Part shown: piece by piece, positions 1 to 6,827 of the stretch
How the letters are laid out: every line of letters begins with the position of its first letter
Numbering within the stretch: the first letter of the stretch is position 1
From: CALFMR01 sp035550595
Lineage (GTDB): Bacteria > Acidobacteriota > Vicinamibacteria > Vicinamibacterales > SCN-69-37
Length of the DNA stretch: 64,000 nucleotides
Direction of reading: 5' to 3'
Assembly (NCBI GenBank): GCA_035550595.1
Contig: DASZOV010000115.1
Coordinates: 1 to 64,000 of the forward strand
Made by a program: the position numbers and the translations under genes
The notes under the pieces: model-generated
What the model saw: only the letters and a program-made list of their open reading frames with translations
What the model was told of the DNA's origin: nothing
Database searches by the model: none

Positions 1-240
1 TTCGGCGACCGACAGCAGCCGCTCGACGCCGGCCAGGTTGATGCCCGCGTCGTCGACGAACGTCTTGATCAGACGGAGCCGGTCGAGCTCGTCGTGCGTG
101 TAGACCCGTACGCTGCCCGACGTGCGGTGCGGACGCACGAGTCCCAGACGCTCGTACTTGCGGAGCGTCTGCGGGTGCATGTCGACGAGCTCGGCCGCCA
201 TGCTGATGAGATAGAAGTCCGGCGCCTTGGTCACCGCCAT
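1..240 (-). CDS. hspR: HspR-like MerR-family heat-shock repressor, 3' end outside window
   Basis: The first 80 residues are visible, starting at the ATG at 240. An N-terminal MerR winged helix is clear: MAAELVDMHPQTLRKYERLG, then LVRPHRTSGSVRVYTHDELD, then RLRLIKTFVDDAGINLAGVE. The sequence HPQTLRKYERLGLVRP is characteristic of HspR-type MerR proteins, which repress dnaK/clpB-type chaperone genes together with DnaK. The start is supported by a sigma70-like promoter with an overlapping HAIR-like palindrome just upstream (252-281), as expected for autoregulation. The rest of the gene, and any dnaK operon neighbours, lie before position 1. Confidence 0.85.
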   Translation of the reverse strand, partial: MAVTKAPDFYLISMAAELVDMHPQTLRKYERLGLVRPHRTSGSVRVYTHDELDRLRLIKTFVDDAGINLAGVERLLSVAE

Positions 241-251
241 GCCACGATCTG

Positions 252-280
252 AATATAGGACTTGATACGACTTGTGTCAA
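252..280 (-). promoter_or_regulatory. sigma70-type promoter of the hspR-like gene
   Basis: Read on the minus strand there is a perfect -35 TTGACA (280-275), a 17-bp spacer and a -10 TATATT (257-252). This lies about 12 bp upstream of the ATG at 240. The promoter is embedded in the HAIR-like inverted repeat, so a bound repressor would cover the -35 and spacer. Confidence 0.75.
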
Positions 281-281
281 G
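261..281. promoter_or_regulatory. HAIR-like operator (HspR-associated inverted repeat)
   Basis: The sequence CTTGATA-N7-TGTCAAG forms a 7-7-7 palindrome with one imperfect inner position. It closely matches the published HAIR consensus CTTGAGT-N7-ACTCAAG. It overlaps the -35 of the hspR-like promoter, consistent with feedback repression. The match is seen directly; binding is inferred. Confidence 0.75.
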
Positions 282-371
282 ACGTCCGCCGCCGGCGCTC
301 GCGCACTGACGCCAACGGCTCTCGGCGCCGGTACACCCACACGCGCGCACGAACGGACGGCCGTCCATTCA

Positions 372-1130
372 GTGCCATACTCCGAGGTCATGCCGTTCGG
401 CCTGCACGCCGCCGACTTCGTCACGATTGGTCTGCTCGTCGTCCTCGAGGGACTGCTCAGTGCCGACAATGCGCTCGTGATGGCGATCATGATTCTGGGG
501 CTCCCGCGCGCCGACCACGGCAAGGCCCTCCGCTATGGCCTGGTCGGCGGCTTCGCGTTCCGGATCGCCGCGACGCTGCTCGCCGTGTATCTGATCGGCT
601 TCGTGTGGATCAAGCTGGCGGGAGGACTCTATCTCGCGTACCTGACGGCCTCGCACTTCCTGCAGTCGGGCGACGCCGAGACGCGCCGTACGCCACCCAA
701 GGCGCGGCCGATGCTGGGACTGTCGGCGTTCTGGGCCACGGTCCTGCGCGTGGAAGTCGTGAACCTCGCGTTCTCGATCGACTCGATCCTCGTCGCGGTC
801 GCGATGTCGCGGAATCTCGCCGTCGTGCTGGCCGGTGGCATTCTCGGCATCATCGCGATGCGCCTCATCGTCGGCCAGCTCCTCGAGATCATCCGCCGGT
901 ATCCGGCACTCGTCGACGGCGCGTTCGTCATCATCGCGTGGGTCGCGGTGAAGCTCGTGATCGAGTACGCGTACGACGCGGGGTGGATTGCCTGGGAAGT
1001 GCCGCGCCCGTGGTCGCTCGGCCTCATCGTGACGATCTTCTTGGCGTTCTGGATCTACGCGCGCCTCCATCCGGCGCCATCGGATGACGACGACGCAGGC
1101 GAGCCGCCGGTGGGATCGTCCAGCGAATAG
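372..1130 (+). CDS. TerC-family integral membrane protein
   Basis: This is a 252-residue polytopic membrane protein of the TerC/YkoY family, whose members are linked to metal (often manganese) export or tellurite resistance. The family signature near the N-terminus is present: FVTIGLLVVLEGLLSADNAL. Later helices follow at LRYGLVGGFAFRIAATLLAV, at the segment around VEVVNLAFSIDSILVAVAMS, which carries the second conserved acidic residue of the duplicated fold, and around VDGAFVIIAWVAVKLVIEYA. The C-terminus is a short acidic tail. An alternative start at ATG 390 gives 246 residues and removes only MPYSEV. The gene stands alone between hspR and the EPS locus. The substrate is unknown. Confidence 0.85.
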   Translation: MPYSEVMPFGLHAADFVTIGLLVVLEGLLSADNALVMAIMILGLPRADHGKALRYGLVGGFAFRIAATLLAVYLIGFVWIKLAGGLYLAYLTASHFLQSGDAETRRTPPKARPMLGLSAFWATVLRVEVVNLAFSIDSILVAVAMSRNLAVVLAGGILGIIAMRLIVGQLLEIIRRYPALVDGAFVIIAWVAVKLVIEYAYDAGWIAWEVPRPWSLGLIVTIFLAFWIYARLHPAPSDDDDAGEPPVGSSSE

Positions 1131-1168
1131 CGCAGGTCGACTTGCAGAACTGTCGGCCACCCGTGACG

Positions 1169-1192
1169 GCCGGCCGGCAGGTGCCGGCCGGC
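1169..1192. terminator. GC-rich perfect hairpin downstream of the TerC gene
   Basis: The arms GCCGGCCGGCA and TGCCGGCCGGC are perfectly complementary over 11 bp and separated by only GG. The hairpin sits 39 bp after the TerC stop and before the EPS promoter. No T-tract follows, so it may be a terminator without a U-run or a REP-like element. Confidence 0.45.
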
Positions 1193-1231
1193 GAATCGGA
1201 TTCGCGCCGGGCGCGATGTCGTATCGAACTC

Positions 1232-1260
1232 GCGACAAATGAATCAGTTGCGTCAATAAT
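1232..1260 (+). promoter_or_regulatory. candidate promoter of the NusG-like gene
   Basis: A -35-like GCGACA (1232-1237), a 17-bp spacer and a -10-like AATAAT (1255-1260) lie just before the GTG at 1267. The -35 matches consensus at 4 of 6 positions. The predicted transcription start falls near 1267, so that GTG would be leaderless. This weakens the GTG or favours the ATG at 1333. Confidence 0.35.
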
Positions 1261-1266
1261 TCCCCT

Positions 1267-1890
1267 GTGACGTCTGGCCCTTTGCCGTCCGGTGATGTGC
1301 TGGTACGGCGCTTGCGCTCTGCTGCCTCTTCGATGCCTCCGACTGCCGTCCTTTCCATTCGCGCTTCTGCGCTGTCGCCCGGCGTCCCGCTCGGCGTAGA
1401 ACCGGGGGAGTGGTTTGCCGTCTGGACGCGGTCGCGCCACGAGATGGTCGTGCGCGACCAACTCGACCGGAAGGGCGTCGAGGCCTTTCTGCCGACCGTG
1501 ACGCGCTGGAGCCGCTGGAAAGACCGCAAGAAGCGCATCGACTGGCCGCTCTTTCCTGGGTATTGCTTCGCACGCGTCGGCATCGAACGCACGCTGTCCG
1601 TCCTTTCGTGCAGCGGCGTCGTCGCGATCGTGTCGTTCGACGGCCGTCCGGCGGCCATCCCCGACGAGCAGATCGCAGCCATCCGCGCGCTCGTCGAGAG
1701 TGAACTTCGCCTCGATCCCTGTCCGCTCATCCGTGAAGGTGCCGACGTGGAAGTCGTCTCGGGCCCGCTTTGCGGCGTGCGGGGACGCCTGGTGCGAAAG
1801 GGGAGTCACGCCCGGCTCGTGCTGGCCGTGGACCTGATTGGCCAGGCGGTGAGCGTCGAGATCGACGCCGCTGATGTGCGGGCGTGTTGA
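1267..1890 (+). CDS. NusG/RfaH-like transcription antitermination factor (UpxY/LoaP-type)
   Basis: This 207-residue protein has an NGN domain beginning near residue 46 (EWFAVWTRSRHEMVVRDQLD) that contains the family hallmark WPLFPGYCFARV. A C-terminal KOW-type segment follows (VEVVSGPLCGVRGRLVRKGS). Specialised NusG paralogues of this kind commonly head polysaccharide operons and keep RNA polymerase processive across long transcripts. Here it precedes roughly 30 kb of co-directional EPS genes. The first ~45 residues of the GTG start (1267) are not conserved-looking, so the true start may be ATG 1333. Confidence 0.85.
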   Translation: MTSGPLPSGDVLVRRLRSAASSMPPTAVLSIRASALSPGVPLGVEPGEWFAVWTRSRHEMVVRDQLDRKGVEAFLPTVTRWSRWKDRKKRIDWPLFPGYCFARVGIERTLSVLSCSGVVAIVSFDGRPAAIPDEQIAAIRALVESELRLDPCPLIREGADVEVVSGPLCGVRGRLVRKGSHARLVLAVDLIGQAVSVEIDAADVRAC

Positions 1891-1937
1891 GGAGACCGGG
1901 ACAACGAGCGCGAGAGACGTATCGAATCGGATTCTGG

Positions 1938-1953
1938 TGTGATCCAATTGACA
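1938..1953 (+). promoter_or_regulatory. CRP/FNR-like palindrome over the lipoprotein promoter
   Basis: TGTGA-N6-TGACA (1938-1953) resembles the CRP-family half-site arrangement TGTGA-N6-TCACA with one mismatch. It overlaps the -35 TTGACA at 1948-1953. The outer flank extends the symmetry to GTGTG-N10-CACAC (1937-1956). The pattern is visible; the binding protein is unknown. Confidence 0.35.
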
Positions 1954-1977
1954 CACTTATATCGATCCGGCTACCAT
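1948..1977 (+). promoter_or_regulatory. sigma70-like promoter upstream of the EPS lipoprotein
   Basis: A perfect -35 TTGACA (1948-1953) is followed after 18 bp by TACCAT (1972-1977), a 4-of-6 match to the -10. The transcript would have a leader of about 120 nt before the GTG at 2107, long enough to hold a leader element, although none was recognised. Confidence 0.45.
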
Positions 1978-2106
1978 GTCGCTCGTCCGCGCCCGCGGAC
2001 GTCGTGGACCGCCGCCCGGCGGAATCCCTGTAAGTCAGAGGGCGAAGCTCTACCCGGTCGCCCGTGTTCGCCTTCCGTGATTGCACGTCCAGATAGGAGC
2101 GTTCCC

Positions 2107-2718
2107 GTGTCGAGACTTGGCTTGTCCCTGGTCCTCGGATGTCTGTGCGCCGCGGGCGCCTGCGCACGCAAGGCGCCGCCACCCTCCGCTCCCGCCGCGG
2201 GCGGCACCACTCCCGTGTACGACAGCGCGACCGGGAAGCTCGAAGCCCTCGTCTCCGATCACAACGGCGACGGGAAGCCCGACACGCGTGCCGTCATGGA
2301 CGGCACGACCCTCGAGCGCATCGAGCTCGACCGGAACGGCGACGGCAAGACGGACCGCTGGGAGTACTACGCGCCTGGCGCGGCGGGGCAGCCGCCGGTC
2401 ATCGTGCGCGCCGAACAGGCGGCCGGGCCGGACGGCCGGATCACGCGCCGCGAGTTCTACAAGAACGGCGTCATCGACCACGTCGAGGAGGACACCGACA
2501 ACGACGGGCGCGTCGACAAGTGGGAGCAGTACACCGACGGCGCGCTGTCGCGCGTCGACCTGGATCTGCAAGGCAAAGGCTATCCCGACCGAAGGCTCAT
2601 CTACGACGCGTCGGGATCGGTCACGGCCGTGGAAGAGGACAACCATGGAGACGGCACGTTCGTCCCGCTCGCCCCGTCAGGCGGTCGCGGACCCTCCGCT
2701 CCCGCCGCCGCTCGCTGA
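2107..2718 (+). CDS. predicted lipoprotein with Asp/Asn-Gly-Asp (calcium-loop-like) repeats
   Basis: Starting at GTG 2107, the 203-residue protein opens with a signal peptide and lipobox: SRLGLSLVLGCLCAAGACAR, lipidation expected at the Cys of AGAC. The mature part carries several D-x-N/D-x-D-G-x-x-D-like loops: DHNGDGKPD, DRNGDGKTD, DTDNDGRVD and DNHGDGTF. DLQGKGYPD is a degenerate copy. They resemble EF-hand-like or thrombospondin-type-3 calcium loops. The upstream in-frame extension to 1939 lacks a signal peptide and is rejected. The 3' end overlaps the next gene's likely start by 74 bp. Its place in the EPS operon suggests a periplasmic or surface accessory role. No specific function is assigned. 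Confidence 0.65.
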   Translation: MSRLGLSLVLGCLCAAGACARKAPPPSAPAAGGTTPVYDSATGKLEALVSDHNGDGKPDTRAVMDGTTLERIELDRNGDGKTDRWEYYAPGAAGQPPVIVRAEQAAGPDGRITRREFYKNGVIDHVEEDTDNDGRVDKWEQYTDGALSRVDLDLQGKGYPDRRLIYDASGSVTAVEEDNHGDGTFVPLAPSGGRGPSAPAAAR

Positions 2719-4090
2719 CCGCGAAGACGCGGCGGTCCTGCTCGTGACCGCGGCGTCGAACGGCCATCGCGCGCTCGGCACGAGCTTCGGACGGGCCCTG
2801 GTTGCGACGGTCGTCGCCGCCGACGTGACCGCGGCGTTGAGGCTGGCGGCCACGCGGTCGTTCCTTCTCGCGATCGTCGACCTCGCCGACGGGCCATCGG
2901 CTGTGACGACGCTGCGGCTGCTTTGCACGCACGCCCCGATGCCGGTCGTCGCGATGGCGGATGCCATCGACCCCGCGCGGTCGGTCGACGCGCTCGATGC
3001 CGGCGCCCTCGACGTACTGGCCTGGCCGATTGACGATCGCGACGTGGCACTGCTCCTCGCGAACGTTCGGGACCGGCAAGGCGTCGGGACTGCCGTCGAG
3101 ACGGGCGAGGATCCCGATCCGGTCTTCGCGCACTCAGCGCCGATGCGGGCCGCGATGAACCAGGTTCGTCTCGCGGCGGGGGAGCGATCGCACGTGCTGT
3201 TCGTCGGCGAGCCGTCGACGGGCCGACGTCTGCTCGGACGTGTCCTGCACCGCGCCGGTGGACATCCCGATCGACCGATGGTGGCGCTCGACTGTGCGGG
3301 GCTGCCGCCGCGTGAGATCGAACGACGGCTGTTCGGTACCGTCGAAGAGACGGGCGCTTCCGCGTCCGACGAAGCCGTGGAGCCGATTGACGCGTCGAGC
3401 GCGCTCGGACGCGCACGCGGGGGCACGCTGGCCCTCAGTCATCTTTCCGACGCGCCGGCACGCGTGCAGGTGCGGCTCGCACGTGTGCTCCGCGATCGGG
3501 AAGCACGTCTCGCCGGCAGTCGCGTCATCGTCCCGCTCGACGTGCGGATCGCCACGGCGGCCGCCATCGACGGGGCTGGCGGCCCGGCCGACGGCCGGCT
3601 CAGGCCCGACCTCGTCGAACGTCTTGCCGAAGTGCGGATCGACGTGCCGCCGCTCCGCCGCCGTCGCGAGGACCTGCCGTTGCTCGCCGCGTACCTGCTT
3701 CGGCAGGCTTGCGTCCAGCGCGACGTCGATCCCAAGCGCTTCAGCCAATCCGCGCTCGCCGTGCTGGCGGCGCTTCCCTGGCACGGGAACGCCGCCGATC
3801 TGGTCTCGCTCGTTGATCTCGTCGTCGATCGCGTCGACGGCCCGGTCGTGCAGATCGGTGACGTGCTGGCGCACGCGGCGCTCGATGGCGTGGCCGCGCC
3901 GGTCGAAGCCGGCCTGACGCTACGCGACGCCCGTGCGCGGTTCGAGCGCGACTGCATTAGCGCGGTGCTCGTCCGGCACCGGGGACGAGTTGGGGAGGCA
4001 GCCAAAGCGCTGGGCATCCAGCGGACGAACCTCTACCGGAAAGTGCGGCAGCTCAAGGTCCAGCGCTCGCTGCTCACCACGCGGAAGTAA
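2645..4090 (+). CDS. degenerate NtrC-like regulator (pseudo-receiver, AAA+ without GAFTGA, Fis-type HTH)
   Basis: This is 481 residues from ATG 2645; GTG 2744 is an alternative start. Domain order follows NtrC: a receiver-like N-terminus, a sigma54-activator-like AAA+ core and a Fis-type helix-turn-helix (VGEAAKALGIQRTNLYRKVR). Key parts are lost. The receiver lacks the N-terminal acidic pair (VLLVTAASNG) and has LAWPID where the conserved Lys-Pro would be. The Walker A is GEPSTGRR rather than GExGTGKE. The GAFTGA loop is absent (ERRLFGTVEETGASASDE). The Walker B reads GGTLALSHLS, without the DE. It should therefore not drive sigma54 promoters by ATP hydrolysis. It probably binds DNA as a dedicated EPS regulator. 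The upstream reading-frame extension is a shadow over the lipoprotein. Confidence 0.7.
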   Translation: METARSSRSPRQAVADPPLPPPLADREDAAVLLVTAASNGHRALGTSFGRALVATVVAADVTAALRLAATRSFLLAIVDLADGPSAVTTLRLLCTHAPMPVVAMADAIDPARSVDALDAGALDVLAWPIDDRDVALLLANVRDRQGVGTAVETGEDPDPVFAHSAPMRAAMNQVRLAAGERSHVLFVGEPSTGRRLLGRVLHRAGGHPDRPMVALDCAGLPPREIERRLFGTVEETGASASDEAVEPIDASSALGRARGGTLALSHLSDAPARVQVRLARVLRDREARLAGSRVIVPLDVRIATAAAIDGAGGPADGRLRPDLVERLAEVRIDVPPLRRRREDLPLLAAYLLRQACVQRDVDPKRFSQSALAVLAALPWHGNAADLVSLVDLVVDRVDGPVVQIGDVLAHAALDGVAAPVEAGLTLRDARARFERDCISAVLVRHRGRVGEAAKALGIQRTNLYRKVRQLKVQRSLLTTRK

Positions 4091-4166
4091 GACGAAAGCA
4101 CGTGCAATGGCGATCGAAGCTGATACGAAGACGCCCGAATCCGGCCGAAAATCTCGCGTGATTTGC

Positions 4167-4195
4167 TTGACACGCCGCCGGGGGTGCCCGACAAT
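4167..4195 (+). promoter_or_regulatory. sigma70-like promoter for the EPS structural genes
   Basis: A perfect -35 TTGACA (4167-4172), a 17-bp spacer and a -10-like GACAAT (4190-4195) lie about 50 bp before the next gene's start. This separates the regulator from the export and glycosyltransferase genes, so the main EPS transcript may begin here. Confidence 0.6.
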
Positions 4196-4245
4196 CGAGA
4201 GTCACTGGGGTGGGCTATCCGCCCTGGCCTATGAGGAACCGCACG

Positions 4246-4686
4246 ATGGCACTGAAACGCGCGCTTGCAGTCGGGCTGATGATGACGATGGGGCTCGCGC
4301 CGCTGGCCGCCCAGCAGGCGGTGACGACCGGTACCATCAGCGGCAAGGCGGTCGACGAGGCCAAGAAGCCGTATTCGAACTACGTCGTGCAGCTTCGCGA
4401 CATCGCAACCGGCCAGATCGTGACCAGCCAGACGCTGGATCCGCAGGGTCTCTTCTCGCTCGCGAACATCGAACTGTCGAAGCGGTATCTCGTCGAGCTG
4501 TACAACGTGCGGCGGAGCAAGGTGGTCTGCAGCGAAGGCCCGTACACGTTGAAGGCGCCCGATCAGGAAGTCAAGGCCGACGTGAACATCGATTGCGGCG
4601 CGACGCCGGCAGCGCTCTGGCTGCTCGCCGCGGGCGCCGGCACTGCGGCCGCGGTTGCGACCGCGACGGCCAGCGGCAGCAAGTAA
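4246..4686 (+). CDS. secreted protein with carboxypeptidase-regulatory-like (prealbumin-like) fold
   Basis: The 146-residue product from ATG 4246 has a signal peptide (MALKRALAVGLMMTMGLAPL, cleaved after LAAQQ). One domain of the carboxypeptidase regulatory-like beta-sandwich type follows (TISGKAVDEAKKPYSNYVVQ ... GLFSLANIELSKRYLVELYN). The C-terminus is a hydrophobic Ala-rich helix ending TASGSK. The start was chosen because a GAGGAA motif lies about 8 nt before it. ATG 4231 and GTG 4210 are in frame but less well placed. It is the first gene after the 4167 promoter and directly precedes the EPS outer-membrane barrel. The role is unknown, perhaps periplasmic scaffold or outer-membrane anchoring. 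Confidence 0.6.
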   Translation: MALKRALAVGLMMTMGLAPLAAQQAVTTGTISGKAVDEAKKPYSNYVVQLRDIATGQIVTSQTLDPQGLFSLANIELSKRYLVELYNVRRSKVVCSEGPYTLKAPDQEVKADVNIDCGATPAALWLLAAGAGTAAAVATATASGSK

Positions 4687-4715
4687 GTCCCGCCACGCGA
4701 TTCTCACGCGCGTCC

Positions 4716-5996
4716 GTGCCGGCCGTGACGACCGGTCTGGCACGTTGGTTCCGTTCGTCTGTCGTGGGCACCGGTCGTCCGGTCATCTGGACCGCGCTCT
4801 TCATGTGGGCGATCCTCTCCGTCGCCGTGCCGCGACGCGCCTTCGCGCAGGACTCCGGGACTCCGCCGAACCCGTCAGACGCGTCGATGCGACTCGGGCC
4901 CATCGGGTTGACGCCTCGGTTGCAGATCCAGGACCTCGGGGTGGACAGCAACGTGTTCTACGCCCCCGATCATCCGACGAGTGATTTCGTCGCGGTCATC
5001 GCCCCGTCCGTTGACGCGTCGATGCGCGTCGGCCGCGCGATCCTCAGCGGCACGACGACGCTGCAGTGGATGTATTTCCAGAAAACAGCCAACCAGCGAT
5101 CGCTCAACCTCAACCAGACCGCGCGCCTCGACGTGCCGTTCACGCGGATCGCGCCGTACATCGACGGCGCGTACCTCCACACGCGGCAGCGGCCGAATCT
5201 GGAGATCGACGAACGCGTGCAGCAGATCGAACAGCGCGGCGGCGCCGGTACGGTCGTCCACCTCGGCGCGTTCACCTCGATCGACGTCAGCGCGGCGGCC
5301 GATCACCTGGACTTCAGCGCCGGCAACTTCGGCGATGAGCTCCTTGCCAACGCGCTCAACCGCGATAGCCGTTCCGGCCGCGTCGAGATCCGCCGCGATC
5401 TCACCGCGCTGACGACGCTCATCGTTCGGACCGACGTGCAGCAGGATCGATTCGAGTTCGCCACCATCCGCAACACCGACAGTCTGGGCGTCGTCGGTGG
5501 CCTCGATTTCCGTCCGTCGGCGCTCATCTCGGGCACCGCGCATCTGGGTTTCAAGGCGACCAACGCGAAGTCGCCGCTCGTGCCCGACTTCCGCGGGCTC
5601 GTGAGCGACGTCAACGTGAGCTACGTGCTGCGCGAACAGACACGCTTCACCATGAAGGTCGGGCGCGACGTGGACTATTCCTTCGAGGACGCCTGGCCGT
5701 ACTTCCTCATCACGAGCGTCAACCTGGAAATCAAACAGGCGGTCGGGCTGCGATGGGACGTCGTGGCGCGCGGCGGTCACAGCCTGCTGGCCTATCGCAC
5801 GCTGCGCGATGAGACCGCGGACGTTGATGCGAACCGCGTCGACGTCGTCGATCTCGTGGGCGCCGGCGTCGGACGTCATCTGGGCGACGACGTGCGCGTG
5901 GGCGTCGACCTCAATTATCAGCGCAGGCGGTCGCCGGTGCCGCTGCGGTCGTACCATGGCTACCGGTTGGGAGGCTCGGTCACCTATGGCTTCTAG
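4716..5996 (+). CDS. EPS-associated outer-membrane beta-barrel protein
   Basis: This 426-residue protein (from GTG 4716; GTG 4725 and ATG 4803 are also possible) has a hydrophobic signal segment ending RRAFAQ. A long run of amphipathic strands follows, for example AILSGTTTLQWMYFQ, LNQTARLDVPFTRIAPYIDG and VGVDLNYQRRRSPVPL. It ends in the aromatic residue of GSVTYGF, typical of outer-membrane barrels. It resembles the large beta-barrels found beside Wza/Wzc genes in EPS clusters of Gram-negative bacteria, which may form or support the glycan outlet. The stop overlaps the next gene by 11 bp. The assignment rests on architecture and position rather than a specific motif. Confidence 0.65.
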   Translation: MPAVTTGLARWFRSSVVGTGRPVIWTALFMWAILSVAVPRRAFAQDSGTPPNPSDASMRLGPIGLTPRLQIQDLGVDSNVFYAPDHPTSDFVAVIAPSVDASMRVGRAILSGTTTLQWMYFQKTANQRSLNLNQTARLDVPFTRIAPYIDGAYLHTRQRPNLEIDERVQQIEQRGGAGTVVHLGAFTSIDVSAAADHLDFSAGNFGDELLANALNRDSRSGRVEIRRDLTALTTLIVRTDVQQDRFEFATIRNTDSLGVVGGLDFRPSALISGTAHLGFKATNAKSPLVPDFRGLVSDVNVSYVLREQTRFTMKVGRDVDYSFEDAWPYFLITSVNLEIKQAVGLRWDVVARGGHSLLAYRTLRDETADVDANRVDVVDLVGAGVGRHLGDDVRVGVDLNYQRRRSPVPLRSYHGYRLGGSVTYGF

Positions 5997-6819
5997 AACG
6001 ATCCGGTGGAGTGTCGCCGCGGCCGTGTTGGCCCTCGTCGTGGCGGGCGTCACGGCGGTCCAGGCGCGGCAGGCGAACCCCAAGATCGGCCCCCGCGACC
6101 AGATCACGGTCACCGTGCAGAACGCGCCGTCGCTCTCCGGTGAGTATCAGGTCGATGCCGAGGGCGTGTTCGTCTACCCGCCGATCGGCCCCATCAAAGC
6201 GGGCGGTGAGACGGTGCGCGATCTCGAGGTCGATCTGACCAAGCGCCTGATTGCGGCCGACATCCACCGCAGTCCGCACATCACGGTCGAGCTCAAGCAG
6301 ACCGCCAACAAGGCCGTGACCGTGAGCGGGGCAGTGCAGAACCCCGGCCAGGTCACCTATTCGGGTGAGATCACGCTGTTCGACGCGCTCGTCCGGGCGG
6401 GTGGGCCAACCGACGTCGCCGGCGAAGACGTGCTCGTCATCCCCGCTGACGACGACGCGGCGACGGCCGCGGGCGGAAGCGACGTGCGGACGGTCAACCT
6501 GCAGCAATTGATGAGCGGCAACCTGGCCAAGGCCGATATCGACCTGCACGACGGCGACCGGATTCTCGTCCAGCGGGCGCAGCTCGTGACGATTACGGGC
6601 TACGTGAACGCCCCGGGCGCCTATATGATCAAGCCGGGCACGACCGTCCAGCAGGCGCTCGCGCTGGCCGGCGACATCAGCGAGAAGGGCACGACGCGCG
6701 GCCTGCGGATCATGCGGAAAGGGCCGGGCGACGCCAAGCCGCGGGAGTTGAAAGACGTGAAGCTGTCGGACCCGGTCGAGCCCGGGGACACGATTATCGT
6801 CCGCAAGAGCATCATCTAG
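5986..6819 (+). CDS. polysaccharide export protein, Wza/GumB-like
   Basis: The 277-residue product from ATG 5986 has an N-terminal signal anchor. A Poly_export domain follows (IGPRDQITVTVQNAPSLSGE, with GVFVYPPIGPIKAGGETVRD), then two SLBB-type segments recognisable by GAVQNPGQVTYSG and GYVNAPGAYMIKPG. Wza-type proteins form the periplasmic and outer-membrane channel for capsule or EPS export. No lipobox is evident (VTAVQARQAN), so it may work with the neighbouring beta-barrel rather than span the outer membrane as a lipoprotein octamer. It is followed 8 bp later by the Wzz/BY-kinase. Confidence 0.85.
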   Translation: MASRTIRWSVAAAVLALVVAGVTAVQARQANPKIGPRDQITVTVQNAPSLSGEYQVDAEGVFVYPPIGPIKAGGETVRDLEVDLTKRLIAADIHRSPHITVELKQTANKAVTVSGAVQNPGQVTYSGEITLFDALVRAGGPTDVAGEDVLVIPADDDAATAAGGSDVRTVNLQQLMSGNLAKADIDLHDGDRILVQRAQLVTITGYVNAPGAYMIKPGTTVQQALALAGDISEKGTTRGLRIMRKGPGDAKPRELKDVKLSDPVEPGDTIIVRKSII

Positions 6820-6827
6820 GACCGTCC

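Noticed and set aside
369..1730. 453-codon minus-strand frame over terC and the nusG-like gene
   Set aside because: Both genes on the other strand carry clear family signatures. This frame has none.
2645..4090. Functional sigma54-dependent activator
   Set aside because: The GAFTGA loop, the Walker B acidic pair and the canonical Walker A are missing, so only a degenerate regulator is claimed.
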